From the NCBI GenBank assembly GCA_033557835.1, contig JAWQRO010000044.1, positions 1 through 64,000 of the forward strand: 64,000 nucleotides of DNA. The letters are read 5' to 3'. The notes beneath the pieces are model-generated. The model was not told where the DNA came from. It worked only from the letters and a program-made list of their open reading frames with translations, and did no database searches. The translations under genes and the position numbers were made by a program. Positions within the stretch are counted from its first letter, which is position 1. Every line of letters begins with the position of its first letter. This DNA comes from Helochares maculicollis (lineage: Eukaryota > Arthropoda > Insecta > Coleoptera > Hydrophilidae). Positions 10,716 through 25,320 of the stretch are shown one piece after another.

Positions 10716-12036
10716 TCAATTATTTTATCAATCAATTGTCTCATTTATAAATATGATAACCATTTTGAATGGAATTGCTTGTATTTCATCAACCTCACTT
10801 CAATCTAGTTACGCTTGTAATTTATAAGATATTGTATATATTTTTCAGAACGAACTTTTTTAACTTCATTGATATATACAGTTGATAAATGTAACAGCAT
10901 ATATTATACATGTCCTTATAAATAACCCGGTTTTTTTATCATTTTCAATCAGATCATATAGAAATTTCTCATCTGAATGTACCCATTTCATAGACCTACT
11001 TCATTATTTTCTTTATACTAATTGTTATATTTCTCAATACGTACTACACTTTCATTAGGCTTATTCTGTTTATTATACATTTTTTGTTTCATATTCTGTT
11101 CGTCAATGTCATATATTACTTTAAGAGCTTAAATTATCATTGCTGTGTGTTTCTTCTTGATTTAATATTCTATGATAATTCAATACTTTGTTCTTGTGCT
11201 CGTTTCCTAATCTTAAATATATCTATATAAATATTTAGCGTTCATTTTCAGGCGTAAATAATAAATATCTAAGACGGCTGTTCTTGTTTTAATTTTAAAC
11301 TTGTTAATTTAATTTCACGCCTTCATAGTATGAATTAAATATATTATCAAGCTCACTTTGAAACGTTACCATAAGACCTTTACCTTTTGTTTCGTAATCA
11401 TCTATTGTTTATATGTAATTTTATTTTCAAATTGTCAGACGATTATTACTCGTTTCCCACCATCAAGTATTCTCATAATTATTTCAAGATGTATGTTCTT
11501 GGATTTATATTACGTCTATTGCTTTATTATATAACCGAACTGTACATTTTTGTCTCTTTCGTAATCACCAATTTTATCAAATTTACTTTCAAACAATATA
11601 ATATTTCTGCATTCCTTTAAGTTAGTGTGCAGCTATCTTAAGTTTTTTCAAATCACCAATAGTTATCATTTGTATTACTGTACGATCTATATACTCTTTA
11701 TTTTTCATAACCACCAATTTCATTTTCTGTTTAAACTCTTTTCGTATTTCTAACTTTGTCGCAACAAAATATTATGGATCGCCTTGAATTCCTTTTTTTG
11801 TATATTGTTGCATATAAATGAATCATTAAACTGTGGTTGCTTTATAAATATTTTACGTAGATTTATTGCTAATTCATTTCATACTGTTTCATAAATAGTA
11901 TTTTGTCCTGTACTGTACTTATACTTATTAACCAGTTTTTTTAATATTATATAATGTAATTTTTAGTATGTTTTTAAGCTAATTTATATATTTTTACACC
12001 TTTAATTTTTTAACACAAATTTTATTAGAAAAAAAT

Positions 12037-12060
12037 GCCCACCCTCCTCCACTTCCTTCA
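12037..12060 (+). repeat. Pyrimidine motif copy 3
   Basis: Full motif in its standard setting: TATTAGAAAA upstream and TTCATTTTATAATTTTAC downstream. Confidence 0.9.
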
Positions 12061-13459
12061 TTTTATAATTTTACTCTAATACCTCATTAACTATTTCAAA
12101 TATATAAATTTAATCGTTTCCGTAACACTTTGATTTTTTGTTATAAAAAGAAAGTCTACACATCTTAAACGTAAATAGATATGCTTAATAAGACGATTTT
12201 TTATTTATTTGTATTCCGTAACATTTCGTATCCACACCTTAATCACAAATTTAATTTAAGTATTATGCCCTCGTCATACTTGAAATAAATAATTTGTGCA
12301 ACTACTTTATATTACCCTACTTCAAAAATATCAAAATATCAGTGAATCATGGGTTGGTATCACACATACTGTAATTTATTATCAATATTTTCGACCATAT
12401 TTTTAAGAGCCATGTCCTTCATTTCTCTAGGTTATTATAATAATACCTTTGTTTCAATTATTTATAAATAATGATGTTGTATTCGATAATTATGTAACTT
12501 TTTGATTCTTAGATTTTTCTTGAAAAATATCTTTAGCTTTATTTATTTATCTAGTAGTAGCGTGTTAGTTATTTGGCCACATATTTATCACACTTTTACA
12601 CCTTGGTTTTCATATTCTACCAACACTCGTGTAGCACGTTGTTTTTCTATGAACCTTACTTTCATATTCATCCTTTCTTCGTATGTAATTTTATAGCCAC
12701 ATTCTGTATTAACGACTCATTATTTCTATAAGTAAATATAGTTGCTTAAAAATTCTTTCTTTCATTTTAATAGGTAATTTTAACATTCATTTGTAACTTT
12801 TAGACTTGCTATTCAGGATTACATTTATATTAACCACACATATAAACTATTGTCGTAGTAGTACTTATTGTGATTATTGAGGTAACTACATCGTATATAT
12901 CAATATACATAATTTTGCCACGTCCTTAATGATATTGTTTTGTTTCTATTAATATTTGATATGTCCTATGTAAGTAATTATAACTACATTTTATGTCAAG
13001 TTCTATAGTGTATTTAATATTGCTAAATAATGATTTTTGAAAAAAATTTATTTAATATTTTTCACTCAAATCACTTATTAATTTATCAAGAGCTGTTTAT
13101 CGTAAAATCTTTAAAAAAATATTACCGACTCGCTCACGTCATATTTCGTACTATTAGTATTCGTACTCTTCGTCTTTATACCCTTATTATATATATGTTT
13201 TATTTATCCATCAGCTTTATAGACATATGTGGTTTTAATTGGAATGTTTTATAGAAATAATATATATTCACTAATGTTATCAAATCGTTTGGTTTATGAT
13301 TTTATATTTATTTTCATAACCGATTTATTTATAATATGCTTTTAGACTGTGAATAATATTTATTTTGTCGCTCGTAGAGATGAAATTATTTTTGTACGCA
13401 CTTATTTTATTTCATAACTTCTGTAATAATATAAACTATATATAATATATAAGTTGAAG

Positions 13460-13850
13460 AATTTTCAAATGAGTAACTTGGTGTTAGAACTGTTTTGTTT
13501 CGATCGATTTCCAAGCCGAGATGAGGAGTTGATCTGGCTAAATTGTTCATTTTCTGTTCAAAGTAGACTGGTTGCCGCGAAAAGTGTGAAACCCAGCGCC
13601 CTCGACAAGAGGGACACTTATAGATGGTATTTTCTTCAACCTCATAAGAGCTGCTGCTAAATAGTGCTAACTAATAATCGTAGAGTACTTCTCGTTCACC
13701 CTGATTCTGCACTAAACCATCCCTACTCTATCTACACAATATTGTTGGAACAGAACGAACACTTACAACTGCAATTGCCAACTAGAACGAAAACGAAGCA
13801 AAAAAGCCGGATTAACTTTGAATTTGAAAAGTGCAAGAAAATTTGAGAGT
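13460..13850 (+). repeat. Complex-sequence segment, left copy of a pair with 55575-55930
   Basis: This is a block of balanced composition inside the G-poor array. It matches 55575-55930 in the same orientation over long runs, including GGTTGCCGCG, GTAGAGTACTTCTCGTTCACC-type and CTAAACCATCCCTACTCTAT, and ends GCAAAAAAGCCGGATT in both. Its ORFs (for example 13454-13660) are not preserved in the other copy, so it is not protein coding. Confidence 0.85.
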
Positions 13851-14050
13851 GTATTTCACACATCAGGGGATAATATGAAAAATTGGACGAATTACATAAT
13901 TATAAAAATGACTAACGAATATATTATCTTGTTAAGACTACGTTTGATTAAATGCATTAATTTATATTTTGTTTTTGCGTATTTAACCCTTGAAGTTAGT
14001 TTCTACAATCTGATGCCATATAACATTGATTTTAATTTACGTTTCTTTTA

Positions 14051-14756
14051 AATTTTTTATAAGTTTTTAATTTAATAATTGATAAATTATCAACACAAAA
14101 AACTTGCTATTAACTTTGTTTGCTAAAGCGACCATTTCTTGTTTATTTTCTAAATTCAATTATCACTTTCACTTTTTACTTAATTGATTGTAAATAATAG
14201 TAAAAACCTCATTGATTATTCGATTTTTCATTTACTTTGTAACTGCTATGTTTTCTAGTATAATATTGCGCTCTATTAAAATTGTTTACTTTTGATCCTT
14301 ACACATCTTGTATAATATGTACATTTACAATAACTCTAGAAAGTTATTATTTAATCAATTTGCTTTTGGCATTATTCTCAATTTAAATAGTGAATCAACC
14401 ACTTTTTTATATGTATCAACACCATACCGTACATTTTTTTACATTATTTCTAACAGTTAAAAACACCAAAAATATTATGGATTACATGTATTTCGATTCA
14501 TTTTTTGTGTGCTCTGCTTAACGATATTATAATGTAAGACAATCTTATTATTAGAAAGCAATATTTGCAATCTTTTAATCAGTTATTTTATTCCATTTTT
14601 ATATTTGATACTTTTTCCAATCAACACAAAGCCTTCATATATAGTCTATTATTATAATTTTAAGTTTTCACTATTAAAGACCGCCTGTTTTTCAAATCGG
14701 CTTAGTAATAGTTTGACACGTTCTACATTTTACCGCAGTTTATATTAGAAAGTGTT
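14051..14756. other. G-poor filler
   Basis: No core. It carries the recurrent short phrase TAATAGTAAAAACCTCATT (14198-14216), which recurs across the array, for example near 19410, 39747 and 46550. Confidence 0.5.
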
Positions 14757-14757
14757 G

Positions 14758-14780
14758 CCCACCCTCCTCCACTTCCTTCA
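14758..14780 (+). repeat. Pyrimidine motif copy 4
   Basis: Full motif, preceded by TATTAGAAAGTGTT and followed by TTCATTTTATAATTTTAC. Confidence 0.9.
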
Positions 14781-15578
14781 TTTTATAATTTTACACAATA
14801 ATTATAAATATCTAATTAACCACTTTAAATATTTCAAGAACAGTTTTGTATATTTGTTCAATTATACTTTTAGTTCGGAGTTCATCTGTTGTATGCATGT
14901 ACTTTCAATTTCAAATCAGTATGGATGATAATTATTTAAAATTGTTAAATTTTTCTTTAAGTAAGTTGAGTTTATATCTTTGCACATAAAGTGTGTATTA
15001 TGGCTCAAATTTATACTTCTTGCGAAATCATTGCGATTATTTATATTATAGACTATTTATATCATTTTTGTGGCGCAATTTGTTTGTTTGTAACTTGCAC
15101 ATAAATTGATTATTATGGCTAAAATTCAACTTTGTACTTCTTTCACAACTATTACATTATATTACTTATATAATTTTTGTAGCGCAATTTTGTTGTTGTT
15201 TTAGTAATGTTTGTTAATTAAACTCACTTATTAATGTATCTCAATCTGTCTATATTATACTCTGTTAAAAAAAATATTATCAACGTTCTAAATTTGTCTG
15301 CATTATTATTGAATTCGACTCAACTTATGTTTTGTATTGTCCTTACTATTAAATTGATTCAACCGCTAAATGCTCTTGCATACATGTTTTTTATAGCTAA
15401 ATTTCATTATTCAATTTCCTTTTTTCAATTCAAACAAAAAATCATCAGTTAACTATATTTCAAATAAAATTAATTTTATACACTATTCAAATGTAGGCTT
15501 GTTATTAATTCAATTAATGAACTATTTGATTTGTGTTTAAAAATTTCACCAATACCGAATATTCCAATTAGAAGCGAA

Positions 15579-15830
15579 AGTTCCAATAGAACATTTGTAT
15601 TTTAAACCAAGTATTTCGACTGAGTTTTTAATAAAGCGTACATCATTGATCTTTGGAATGCATTTCTTAGATTTTATTTCGTTGTCCCATAAACTAAAGC
15701 AAATCAAAAGTTAAGTGGTCGATCTTTGCCCTAAATTGTACTTTTTCTTATGCTTTCTTGTTTCTCTCTTCGTAGATTACAAACGATTGTTGAATGTAGA
15801 ATATTCGGCTTAAATTATCAAACGCACATT
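15579..15830 (+). repeat. Core repeat, copy 2 (most diverged of the long cores)
   Basis: Block A is altered (GCGTACATCATTGATC in place of the usual CCGTAAATCGTTGATC) and block B reads AAACGATTGTTGAATG. The pyrimidine tract ending CTTCGTAG before block B is intact. Confidence 0.88.
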
Positions 15831-16288
15831 ACGACTTGGTTCTTTACTTCTAATTCCTGTTTATTTACTAAAATTTGTAATCATACATTTTTATAAACCA
15901 TGATTAATTAAGGAACGTCTCTTTTCATCATTATGCAAACACGCTAAATTACCCTCGGTTTCTTATTCATCCACATACTTATAACTTATATTTATGCAAT
16001 AGTTAGTTACTTCTACAATTTTTTTATTCATATTCAATATTTTCCAATTCATCAGAAAAATATAATTACTTTAATTCCCGCATTTTAAACCTATTACGTA
16101 CACCTTAGTCACAAGTGTCATAAATAAATTAAATATTGTACCTATTATACTTCATAACATTTATTTGCAGCATTTTGGTTTGCTATTAAAAATTACATTT
16201 GTGTTAATCATGCTGATAAAGTATTTTTAATCCAGTTAATATACTATTAATTAAATTTTAGTGCAGAATTCTTTTTAATTGGAAGATT

Positions 16289-16312
16289 TACCCACCCGCC
16301 TCCACTTCCTTC
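16289..16312 (+). repeat. Pyrimidine motif copy 5
   Basis: CCCACCCGCCTCCACTTCC, one substitution from consensus. It begins the segment duplicated with 7071-7500. Confidence 0.88.
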
Positions 16313-16408
16313 TTTTTTTCTATTAAAACATTGAATTGAAATTTAAATACTTTTTTCTAAATTGTTACCTGAAAAATATACCAATGAGCGATATTAAAGT
16401 GTAATGAC

Positions 16409-16662
16409 AGGATATCAGTAGAACATTTGTGATTCAAGCTCAATTTTTCTACCGCGTTTTTAATAAACCGTAAATCGTTGATCTTTCGAGCGCATTTCGT
16501 CGATTCCATTTCGTTGCCTTACAAACTATAAATCAAAAGCTAAATCGTCGCACTTTTCCCTAACTTGACTTTGACTTCTCTTGTGCTTTCTTGTTTCTCT
16601 TTTTTCGTAGACTACAAACGATCGTTGGGTGTAGAAAATTCAGCCCGAATGGCCAAATGCAC
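16409..16662 (+). repeat. Core repeat, copy 3
   Basis: Sister of core 1: shares the GACAGGATATCAG entry, the CAGCCCGAATGGCC variant and the CACCATCGACACCTCAACA tail. Confidence 0.92.
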
Positions 16663-17987
16663 CATCGACACCTCAACAGCATTTTAAATTAAAGATATAT
16701 TTTCCAGTTTAGCTTTAGTTATTTGTTTATGAAACCATTTACCAAAATTGATTTATTTTCTACTAAAATTTACTAAAGTTAAGAATTCTGATATTTTGCA
16801 CAAAATAAAATATGAGTCATTAACAATCATGTACTATTTTCAACAATTTCATGTTTGTAATTTAATATTAATTTGATCTCAAATACTTTAACTGCACTTT
16901 ATACAATTTATCTAACATTTAACTTTCTGTTATATTTATTACTTTCATTCATTTTACTAGTTGATTCAATGTTAATAAAATATCTAAAACATCTATTTTA
17001 TGTGCGTGCACATGTATTTTAAGTCATTATACTTGTTTCAATTAAATTGTTCTCACTTCTATTAAATTTCACATTTCCATGGCTCAAATCTCATATTATT
17101 ATCGAATTAACTATCGAACTCTAACGTAATTCACCTTTTCTGATTCGTCAGGAACTTTTTCCGCAAATACAAATAAAAATCAATTTATCAACTAAATCGT
17201 CTCTCAAATATAAATTAATGCATTCTGCTAAAATTGTATCAATTTTATCCCAATGTACATATTTATTTTTACCCAACTTTTTAAATTTAGTTTTTTTTAA
17301 ATACCTAAATAACTGTTTTGAAATTTTTAAGCATATTCTTGTTTTTATATTTCACATTGATAAGCCGTACTTTCAAACGTTGAAACGTCTAAAATTTCCT
17401 TTCTTGCGCATAAGTTATATTTATTTCATACAGATAAAATTCTAATTTGCACCTCTTTTGCAACCATCAAGTGATTATTTTAGTTAAATAATTTTTGGCA
17501 TCTATTATTTCTCTACTTGATATTATTGTTTATTCATATTTTTCAGATTTGTTAATATCAACCCATCATCTCGTAACACTTTCATAATTTTTATCTAACA
17601 TTTTATAAGCATCTGTATATTAAGCAATATTTTTCTATCAATTTCATTTTTGAACAACTATATATATATCATCTACTGATCAATGATTATTCTCAAATAT
17701 AAACTCATGTTATTGTTGTCCTTTTATATTTAATATTTTTTTCGCATCTGTCTATTGTATGTAAATGATATTTTAAATCAGTTTTCGTAACCACCAATTT
17801 CATTCTCGTGTTAAATTTTTTTATTATCTCGTTAACAATTATTGTTTGGCGTAATTTCATTCTTCATTTTTGGAATTTTTGTTTCATATTTTCTTTTAAA
17901 TTTGTACAAATTTTAGGGCGTCATGATTTATTAATAAAAGTAATATTTTAAATTCATTACTATTGTCTATCGTATTAGAAAATGTTA

Positions 17988-18010
17988 CCCACCCTCCTCC
18001 ACTTTTTTCT
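17988..18010 (+). repeat. Pyrimidine motif copy 6
   Basis: ACCCACCCTCCTCCACTTTT, preceded by GTATTAGAAAATGTT. Confidence 0.88.
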
Positions 18011-20769
18011 GTTTATAATTTTAGATTAATATTTATAAGCATAATAATCATTTTATGTACACATAAATATGTTTTTGATCGCTGTACTTATTTCAAGTGT
18101 ATTTTTGATTGTTGGCCTCAGCATTTTTAAACATTCAAATATATAAACTGTAATTTCTTGTGCATAAATTACATTTGTTGTACCTCTTTTGTAACCATAA
18201 AGTTATATTATTTATAAATTTTTTGTCATAATTTGTTTTTTCATTCAATTCATTTATGATTTTACCTCAACATATTTACAATGTACTCTTTTCAAAGATA
18301 TTTTCGCCGTTCTAAACATATCAGTATTTAATTGTTACCACAAAGATAAGAACAAGTCCAATCGTCACTTTCTTTGTCATTTTAAATTTCATTCCATTCT
18401 CTGCCTATTCTATTCAGTAAAAACCAATCGTCCCTATTTATATATTTTTTATTGGAATCTACAACAATCAGTACTCGATTATTCAAGTTGTTCAATTAAA
18501 TCATTTTCGCATTATTCTCATTTCAAATAATGAATTACCACCTTTTTATTTGCCCTTAATAATCTTTCTATATTTAAATATAATATAACTAGACATATAT
18601 TTCTTTTTCACTTTTATCTATTCTGCGAATTTATCGTTTTAAACTTATTAATTATACATTATTTAAAAGTAGCTTTCCTTACTTCCTAAAATGACCATTT
18701 TCTGTTAGCTTTCTAAATTCATTGGACTACTTTCATCATAAATGGTAAAAAAATTGCTCATCAGACTAATAATCTCTTTTAAATATAAAATAATCTATTC
18801 CTCTATATATACCATACGCATAAATAATCTTGCCACATGCTAATTACGTTTTTCATTTATTTCGCATTTTTATACCCTTTTCATTACTTTTGTCATACCT
18901 TTACAATTTTCACACCTTTTATATTCGTCAGTATTAAAAATCAGTAATTTTTCACATGTATTAAAATATTCTTGTATACCTTTAGACATTTTACAGCGAG
19001 TTATATTAAAGCATCTCATTGACTATTTCCTCATCTCTGAGTGTTCGTTTCTAACACTTACAAATACCAAAATCAATCATCCCGTTTAACACTGGCTTTC
19101 AAATAATATCCAACCAACAGGTAAATATCTTCGTTATTATACTTATCCACTGTGCACATATAATTGTAATTTCATATCGTTTAATATCTTCAACAAATAA
19201 AATATATTCATCACTCTACTTTTTCTAAATCATAGCATTCATCAGCTTATACTTTCGCTGTTTTGACGTGCCAACTTTGCTACTCATAATTGGTATTATA
19301 CAACACTGTTTTTGTTTTACAGAATTGTTTAAATTTTCTATTTAATTATGTAATCCACCCAATTAATTCAATCTTTTATTACATCACTTTCACCATTTAT
19401 TTTGTTTGTTAATAATAGTAAAAACCTCATTTATCGATCGATTTTACAATTAATTTACCACCATATTTGCAGTTCCTTAACATATCTCATAACTTTCAAT
19501 ACCTTCATCATCGTATTTTAGTATCATTTGCATTACTTCAGTATTAAAATTTTAATCATGACCTAAGCAGCATTTTAACATAAAAAAATCTCAGTAAAAT
19601 ACACCAACCCTATGATGAATTATGTCATTTTGTACAGCTATCATCGAGAATTTTCGAAATTCAAACAATTGCAAGGAGCTTCTGCATCTGTTACTTAGTT
19701 ATTTTATTCAATTTTTATGTTTGATACCTTGTCCAATCGATATAAAGCCTACATTTATGTACTGTTTTATTATATTTTGTTTTACAGCATTAAATATCGT
19801 CAGTGTTTCAAATTGGTTTATTAATTTTTCGACACTTTCCATACTTTATCCACACCAACAAGAATTTTCACCAGTATTATGTTTTCACAATAGATATAAA
19901 TTCACATACATCCAATTTTCTTTAAATATCGCCGCTATTTGATCGTTATTCTATTCACTTTTTGAAATTTTATGTTTAAAATGTTTTTCCATAGCATATT
20001 ACCTTCGTTCTATTCATCACTTTAATAAATTTAATATTTGGCTTTTATTGTATTGTTCCGTCAGAAAAGTATTAATTTGCTTATGTCATAAATTTTTCAT
20101 CTAATATCCCCAGTTATTTTATTTATCAATAATAAAATATGCTGATAACCTTTATATTCTACCGTAAATTATAAATATTATTGGCCGTTCCTCCTCTTTC
20201 CATTAATGTTATTTTAGCAATCGATTAAAACATTTTTAAACACCATTAATATTACACGTATTACAGTTTTGAACTATTATACATCTTTTAATTGTAGTTT
20301 CCTAATTCGTCAGAAGAATATAATTATTGTATTTGAAATACCTTTATTTTTTCCACATCATTTTAAAATTATTATGCACACTTAACTCACAAGTTTCATA
20401 AATAAATTAAATATAGAATTTATAGTACTGTCATTATAAACATTTTTACTAAATAATAAAATCCTTATTTAACCAAACCAAATAGGTATTAACCACACTT
20501 CATTACCTTGTATTTTATATCAATGAATAATGATTATCAAAAGTAAATTACAATTATGTTAAGCGTACTGGTAAATTGTTTTTATACGAGTAAATATACT
20601 ATTATTAAATTGATATTTTAATTCACAGACTCAATACTTATTTTATTTCTTGTATTTTTTAGTATACACATCATTTTTTATTATAAACCAGTGATTATAT
20701 ACATCCAAAATACACCTTTCTGTCAATCCTTACGATAATTGCTTAGTTACAATTTTTTGTATTTGTTGT

Positions 20770-21600
20770 AATTTATTCTTCATCGGCATAAATAATAATT
20801 TTATATAAGTAACCATGTATTAGACAATTCTTTTATCAACTTCACTTACGAACTTTTGTACGTATATTTATTTGTCCGCACGATTCTTTTATTAAATTGG
20901 GCGATTGTATAATTTTGATTTATTATATTAATCAGTTAGTTTCCTTTATACTATACCACATTCATTTATTGCTAACTTATCATCATATTTTGAAGTTAAG
21001 GAAGCGCTTTTCGCACATTTTTTAGATTTTTTAACCTGTGTTTATATTATAGTCGATTCAATACACGTGTGTTTGTTATATTTAATCAATATGTACTTTA
21101 CGTTTTATCAACACAGGGATATTATGTAGTTTATTTATCAACCATCATTTATTCATGTCTTATTTATGTATTTTTATTCATTGTAGATACGAATTCTTTA
21201 TAGCTGCTACAAATATTTAGACCTAAATTAAAATTAATGTGCGAATTGTAAAATTCAACTTTTTCGAAATGCTATTCTATCACTTTCAGAATTACAGCGT
21301 TTGTTTTTACCATAAATACATCCGTATAGATCAATTTTTCTTTAAATATCATTGCTGTGTTCGTTATTCAGAAATATAGTTTTTAAGTATACTGTCATTG
21401 TATTGTATTCGATTCTTCATTCATATAATTTATGATTTTTCAAATTATTTTAAATGCATCAGTTGCATTCTTTCTTCTAGGTTTCATTTTACTACCTCTT
21501 TTATGCATATTATATTTTAAACGTCATATTTCGGACTGTTTTCATTGATATACTTGTGCTCTCATATTACATTCTATTTGGCACTTTAATAGATTAACTA
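20770..21600 (+). repeat. Segmental duplicate, left copy (pairs with 35790-36560)
   Basis: Both copies share TATATAAGTAACCATGTATTA, a TTTATTTGTCCG phrase, the AAATATTTAGACCTAAAT phrase and a TTTTACTACCTCTTTTATGC phrase in the same order, with numerous small indels. This is an older duplication than the 4455-bp one. Confidence 0.82.
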
Positions 21601-22800
21601 TTTGGCTTGTATTGTTCCATAAGAAAAATATTAATTTGCATATGCTACCTATTTTTCATCTAATATTCAATCTTTTCCAAGTTGCCTGAAAACTAGATAT
21701 ATATTTACTTTTCCCACAACATTTTAAAACTCTTAACAACCCCTTGATCTCGTTTTGCTAAAACGACCATTTCCTATGTATTTTCAAAATTTGTTGCCTA
21801 CCACTTAAACCATAAGATTTTGTCATAATTAATAGTAAAAACCTTATTCAAACATATATCAAACTAATTTGTCATTTATCACTTTTATACTTTGTATTTT
21901 ATAGTACACCAGCATTTTCATACTATATTCTGTATTTTATATCAACCAATAATTATTTTCAAAAGCAAATAAAAAATATTGTTTCCTAAAACCTTCAATT
22001 ATTAATTATGTTTTTTTGTAACATTTCGCTTTGTTATTCAAGATTAACCATATTGACGAAGAGTTTTTATCTAAACATACCATTAATTGTTATTAATTTA
22101 ATCCGCATGCTCAATTAAGTTTATTCGCTTATGTCAATATTTTATACGCTTTTGCTAATTACATTCTTTCATCATTTATTATAACGCACATAATGTTTCA
22201 TTAAAAACCAATTTACTCCTCTTCCTACACTTAGTTGTACCCATTATAACGTTAAGAATACCTTTTATAGAAATAATTTGCGAAAACATTCTATTTCTGT
22301 TTATTTTTTTAAATTCGACATCTTCTATTTTCACCATTAACCATTTTTGTATATTATACTAAAATCATCATTTATAATTTCTTTGTAACTTGTATTTCAC
22401 GTTTTATTAGCTATCATATGTTACCCATTCTTTGTATATTAACTTTAGAATGATCAAATTTTATTTTTACCCTTTTCTCTTTCTACTAATGATTTGGTTG
22501 TTTTATTTTAATACTCATCAACACGAAACTCAATGATTTTATCTACTATATGAATTGTATTTTATTATTAGTATCATATTTGTTTTAAAAAATACAATGA
22601 TTATATTCATTCACATATTACCTTATTTTCAATATTCAACACAAAATTAAATCTTTTGACGATGTTTAACAAAATAAAATATTTAACCACTTTTTCAGTA
22701 AAACTATATTCTTCATTAAATCAATTTTTATACACTATCCAAATGTATCTCATTATTGTAATATTCAATGTATATTGTGTAAAGGAACATACAAAAGAGA

Positions 22801-23053
22801 AGTTCCAATGCAACATTTGTAGTTCAAACCAAATATTTCCATCACATTTTTAGGAAAACCATAAATCGTTGATCTTTTGAGCGCATTTTGTAGATTTGAT
22901 TTCGTTGCCTTACAAACTATAAAACAAAAACTAAATCGCAGTTTTCCCCTGAATTTACTCTACTTTTTCTTGTTCTTTCTTGTTTATTTTGTTCATCAAT
23001 TAACAAACGATCGTTGATTGTAGAAAATTCAGCTTAAATTATCAAATGTACCA
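22801..23053 (+). repeat. Core repeat, copy 4
   Basis: First core of the 1.1-kb array. Variant CATAAATCGTTGATCTTTTG in block A. Confidence 0.92.
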
Positions 23054-23940
23054 TTAATACTTCGTACTTCATTTATTTTACCTTTTTTTTAAATATTGTT
23101 TCTTAAAACCTTCAATTTTATTTAATTAAGTCTAATGTTTATTTGTAACATTTCGCTTTGTTATTTAAGATTATATTTATGTTAACCATACTGACGAAGC
23201 GTTTTTATCTAAACATACCATTAACTGTTATTATTTTAATCCGCATGCTCAATGACGTTTATTCGTTTATGTCAATATTTTAAACGCTTTTGCTAATTAC
23301 ATTCTTTCATCATTTATTATAACGCACATAATGTTTCATTAAAAACCAATTTACACCTCTTCCTACACTTAGTTGTACCCATTATAACGTTAAGAATACC
23401 TTTTATAGAAATAATTTGCGAAAACATTCTATTTCTGTTTATCTTTTTAAATTCGACGTCTTCTATTTTCACCATTAACCATTTTCGTATATTATACTAA
23501 AATCACCATTTATAATTTCTTCGTAACTTGTATTTCACGTTTTATTAGCTATCATATGTTACCCATTCTTTGTATATTAACTTTAGAATGACCAAACTTT
23601 ATTTTTACCTCCTTTTCTCTTTCTACTAATGATTTGGTTGTTTTATTTTAATACTCATCAACACGAAACTCAATCATTTTATCTACTATATGAATTGTAT
23701 TTTATTATTAGTATCATATTTGCTTGAAAAAATACAATGATTGTATTCATTCACATATTACCTTATTTTCAATATTAAACACAAAATTAAATCTTTTGAC
23801 GATGTTTAACAAAATAATATATTTAACCACCTTTTCAGTAAAACTATATTCTGAATTAAATCAATTTTTATACACTATCCAAATGTATCTCATTATTGTA
23901 ATATTCAATGTATATTGAGCAAAGGAACATACAGAAGAGA

Positions 23941-24196
23941 AGTTCCAATGCAACATTTGTAGTTCAAACCAAATATTTCCACCACGTTTTTAAGAGAACC
24001 GTAAATCGTTGATCTTTCGAGCGCATATCGTAGATTTCATTTCCTTGCCTTACAAACTATAAAACAAAAGCTAAATCGCAGTTTTCCCCTGAATTTACTT
24101 TACTTTTTCTTATTCTTTCTTGTTTATTTTTATTTTTCACCAATTAACAAACAATCGATGATTGTAGAAAATTCAGCTTAAATTATCAAATGTACC
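23941..24196 (+). repeat. Core repeat, copy 5
   Basis: Same as copy 9. Carries the private variants GCGCATATCG and ACAAACAATCGATGATTG. Confidence 0.92.
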
Positions 24197-25084
24197 ATTA
24201 ATACTTCGTACTTCATTTATTATTCCTTTTCTTTATTAAAATATTTTTTGTTAAAACCTTCAATTATTAATTAAGTTATTTGTAACATTTCGCTTTGTTA
24301 TTCAAGATTATACTTATATTAACCATTCTGACGAAGAGTTTTTATCTAAACATACCATTAATTGTTATTATTTTAATCGGCATGCTCAATTACATTTATT
24401 CATTGTCAATATTGTATACGCTTTTGCTAACTACATTCTTTCATTATTTATTATAACGCACATAATGTTTCATTAAAAACCAATTCACACCTCTTCCTAC
24501 ACTTAGTTGTACCCATTATATCGTTAATAATACCTTTTATAGAAATAATTTGCGAAAACACTATTTCTGTTTATTTTTTTAAATTCGACGTCTACTATTT
24601 TCACCATTAACCATTTTCGTATATTATACTAAAATCATCATTTATAATTTCTTCGTAACTTGTATTTCACGTTTTATTAGCTATCATATGTTACCCATTA
24701 TTTGTATATTAACTTTAGAATGACCAAATTTTATTTTTACTACCGTTTCTCTCTCTATTAATGATTTGGTTGTTTTATTTTAGCACTCGTCAACACGAAA
24801 TCCAATCATTTTATCTACTATATGAATTGTATTTTGAGAAATTTTATTCTTAGTATCATATTTGCTTAAAAAATGCAATAATTGTATTCATTCACATATT
24901 ATTATATAACTTTCAATATTCAACACAAAATTAAATCTTTTCACGATGTTTACTAAAATAAAATATTTAGCCACCTTTTCAGTAAAACTATATTCTGAAT
25001 TAAATCAATTTTTATACACTATCCAAATGTATCTCATTATTGTAATATTCAATGTATATTGTGTAAAGAAACATACAAAATAGA

Positions 25085-25320
25085 AGTTCCAATGCAACAT
25101 TTGTAGTTCAAACCAAATATTTCCACTGCGTTTTTAAGAGACCCGTATATCGTTGATCTTTCGAGCGCATTTCGTAGATTTCATTTAGTTGCCTTACAAA
25201 CTATAAAACAAAACAAAAGCTAAATCGCTGTTTTGCTTGTTCTTTCTTGTTTATTTTTTCATCAGTTAACAAACGATCGTTGATTGTAGAAAATTCAGCT
25301 TAAATTATCAAATGTACCAT
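25085..25320 (+). repeat. Core repeat, copy 6
   Basis: Same as copy 10. A short internal deletion removes the CCCCTGAATTTACTCTAC stretch between the blocks. Confidence 0.92.

Larger units (their letters stand above)
8800..13440. other. G-poor filler of the array without cores
   Basis: 4.6 kb of T-rich sequence with no core copy and no gene. It holds two pyrimidine motifs (10694 and 12037). Short ORFs here are hydrophobic F/L/I/Y strings, as expected from T-rich DNA. Confidence 0.6.
16730..21975. other. G-poor filler without cores
   Basis: 5.2 kb holding one good pyrimidine motif (17988), a degenerate one near 20182, and the left member of the 20770/35790 segmental pair. The 106-codon ORF at 19622-19942 has T-rich composition and no family resemblance. 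Confidence 0.55.
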
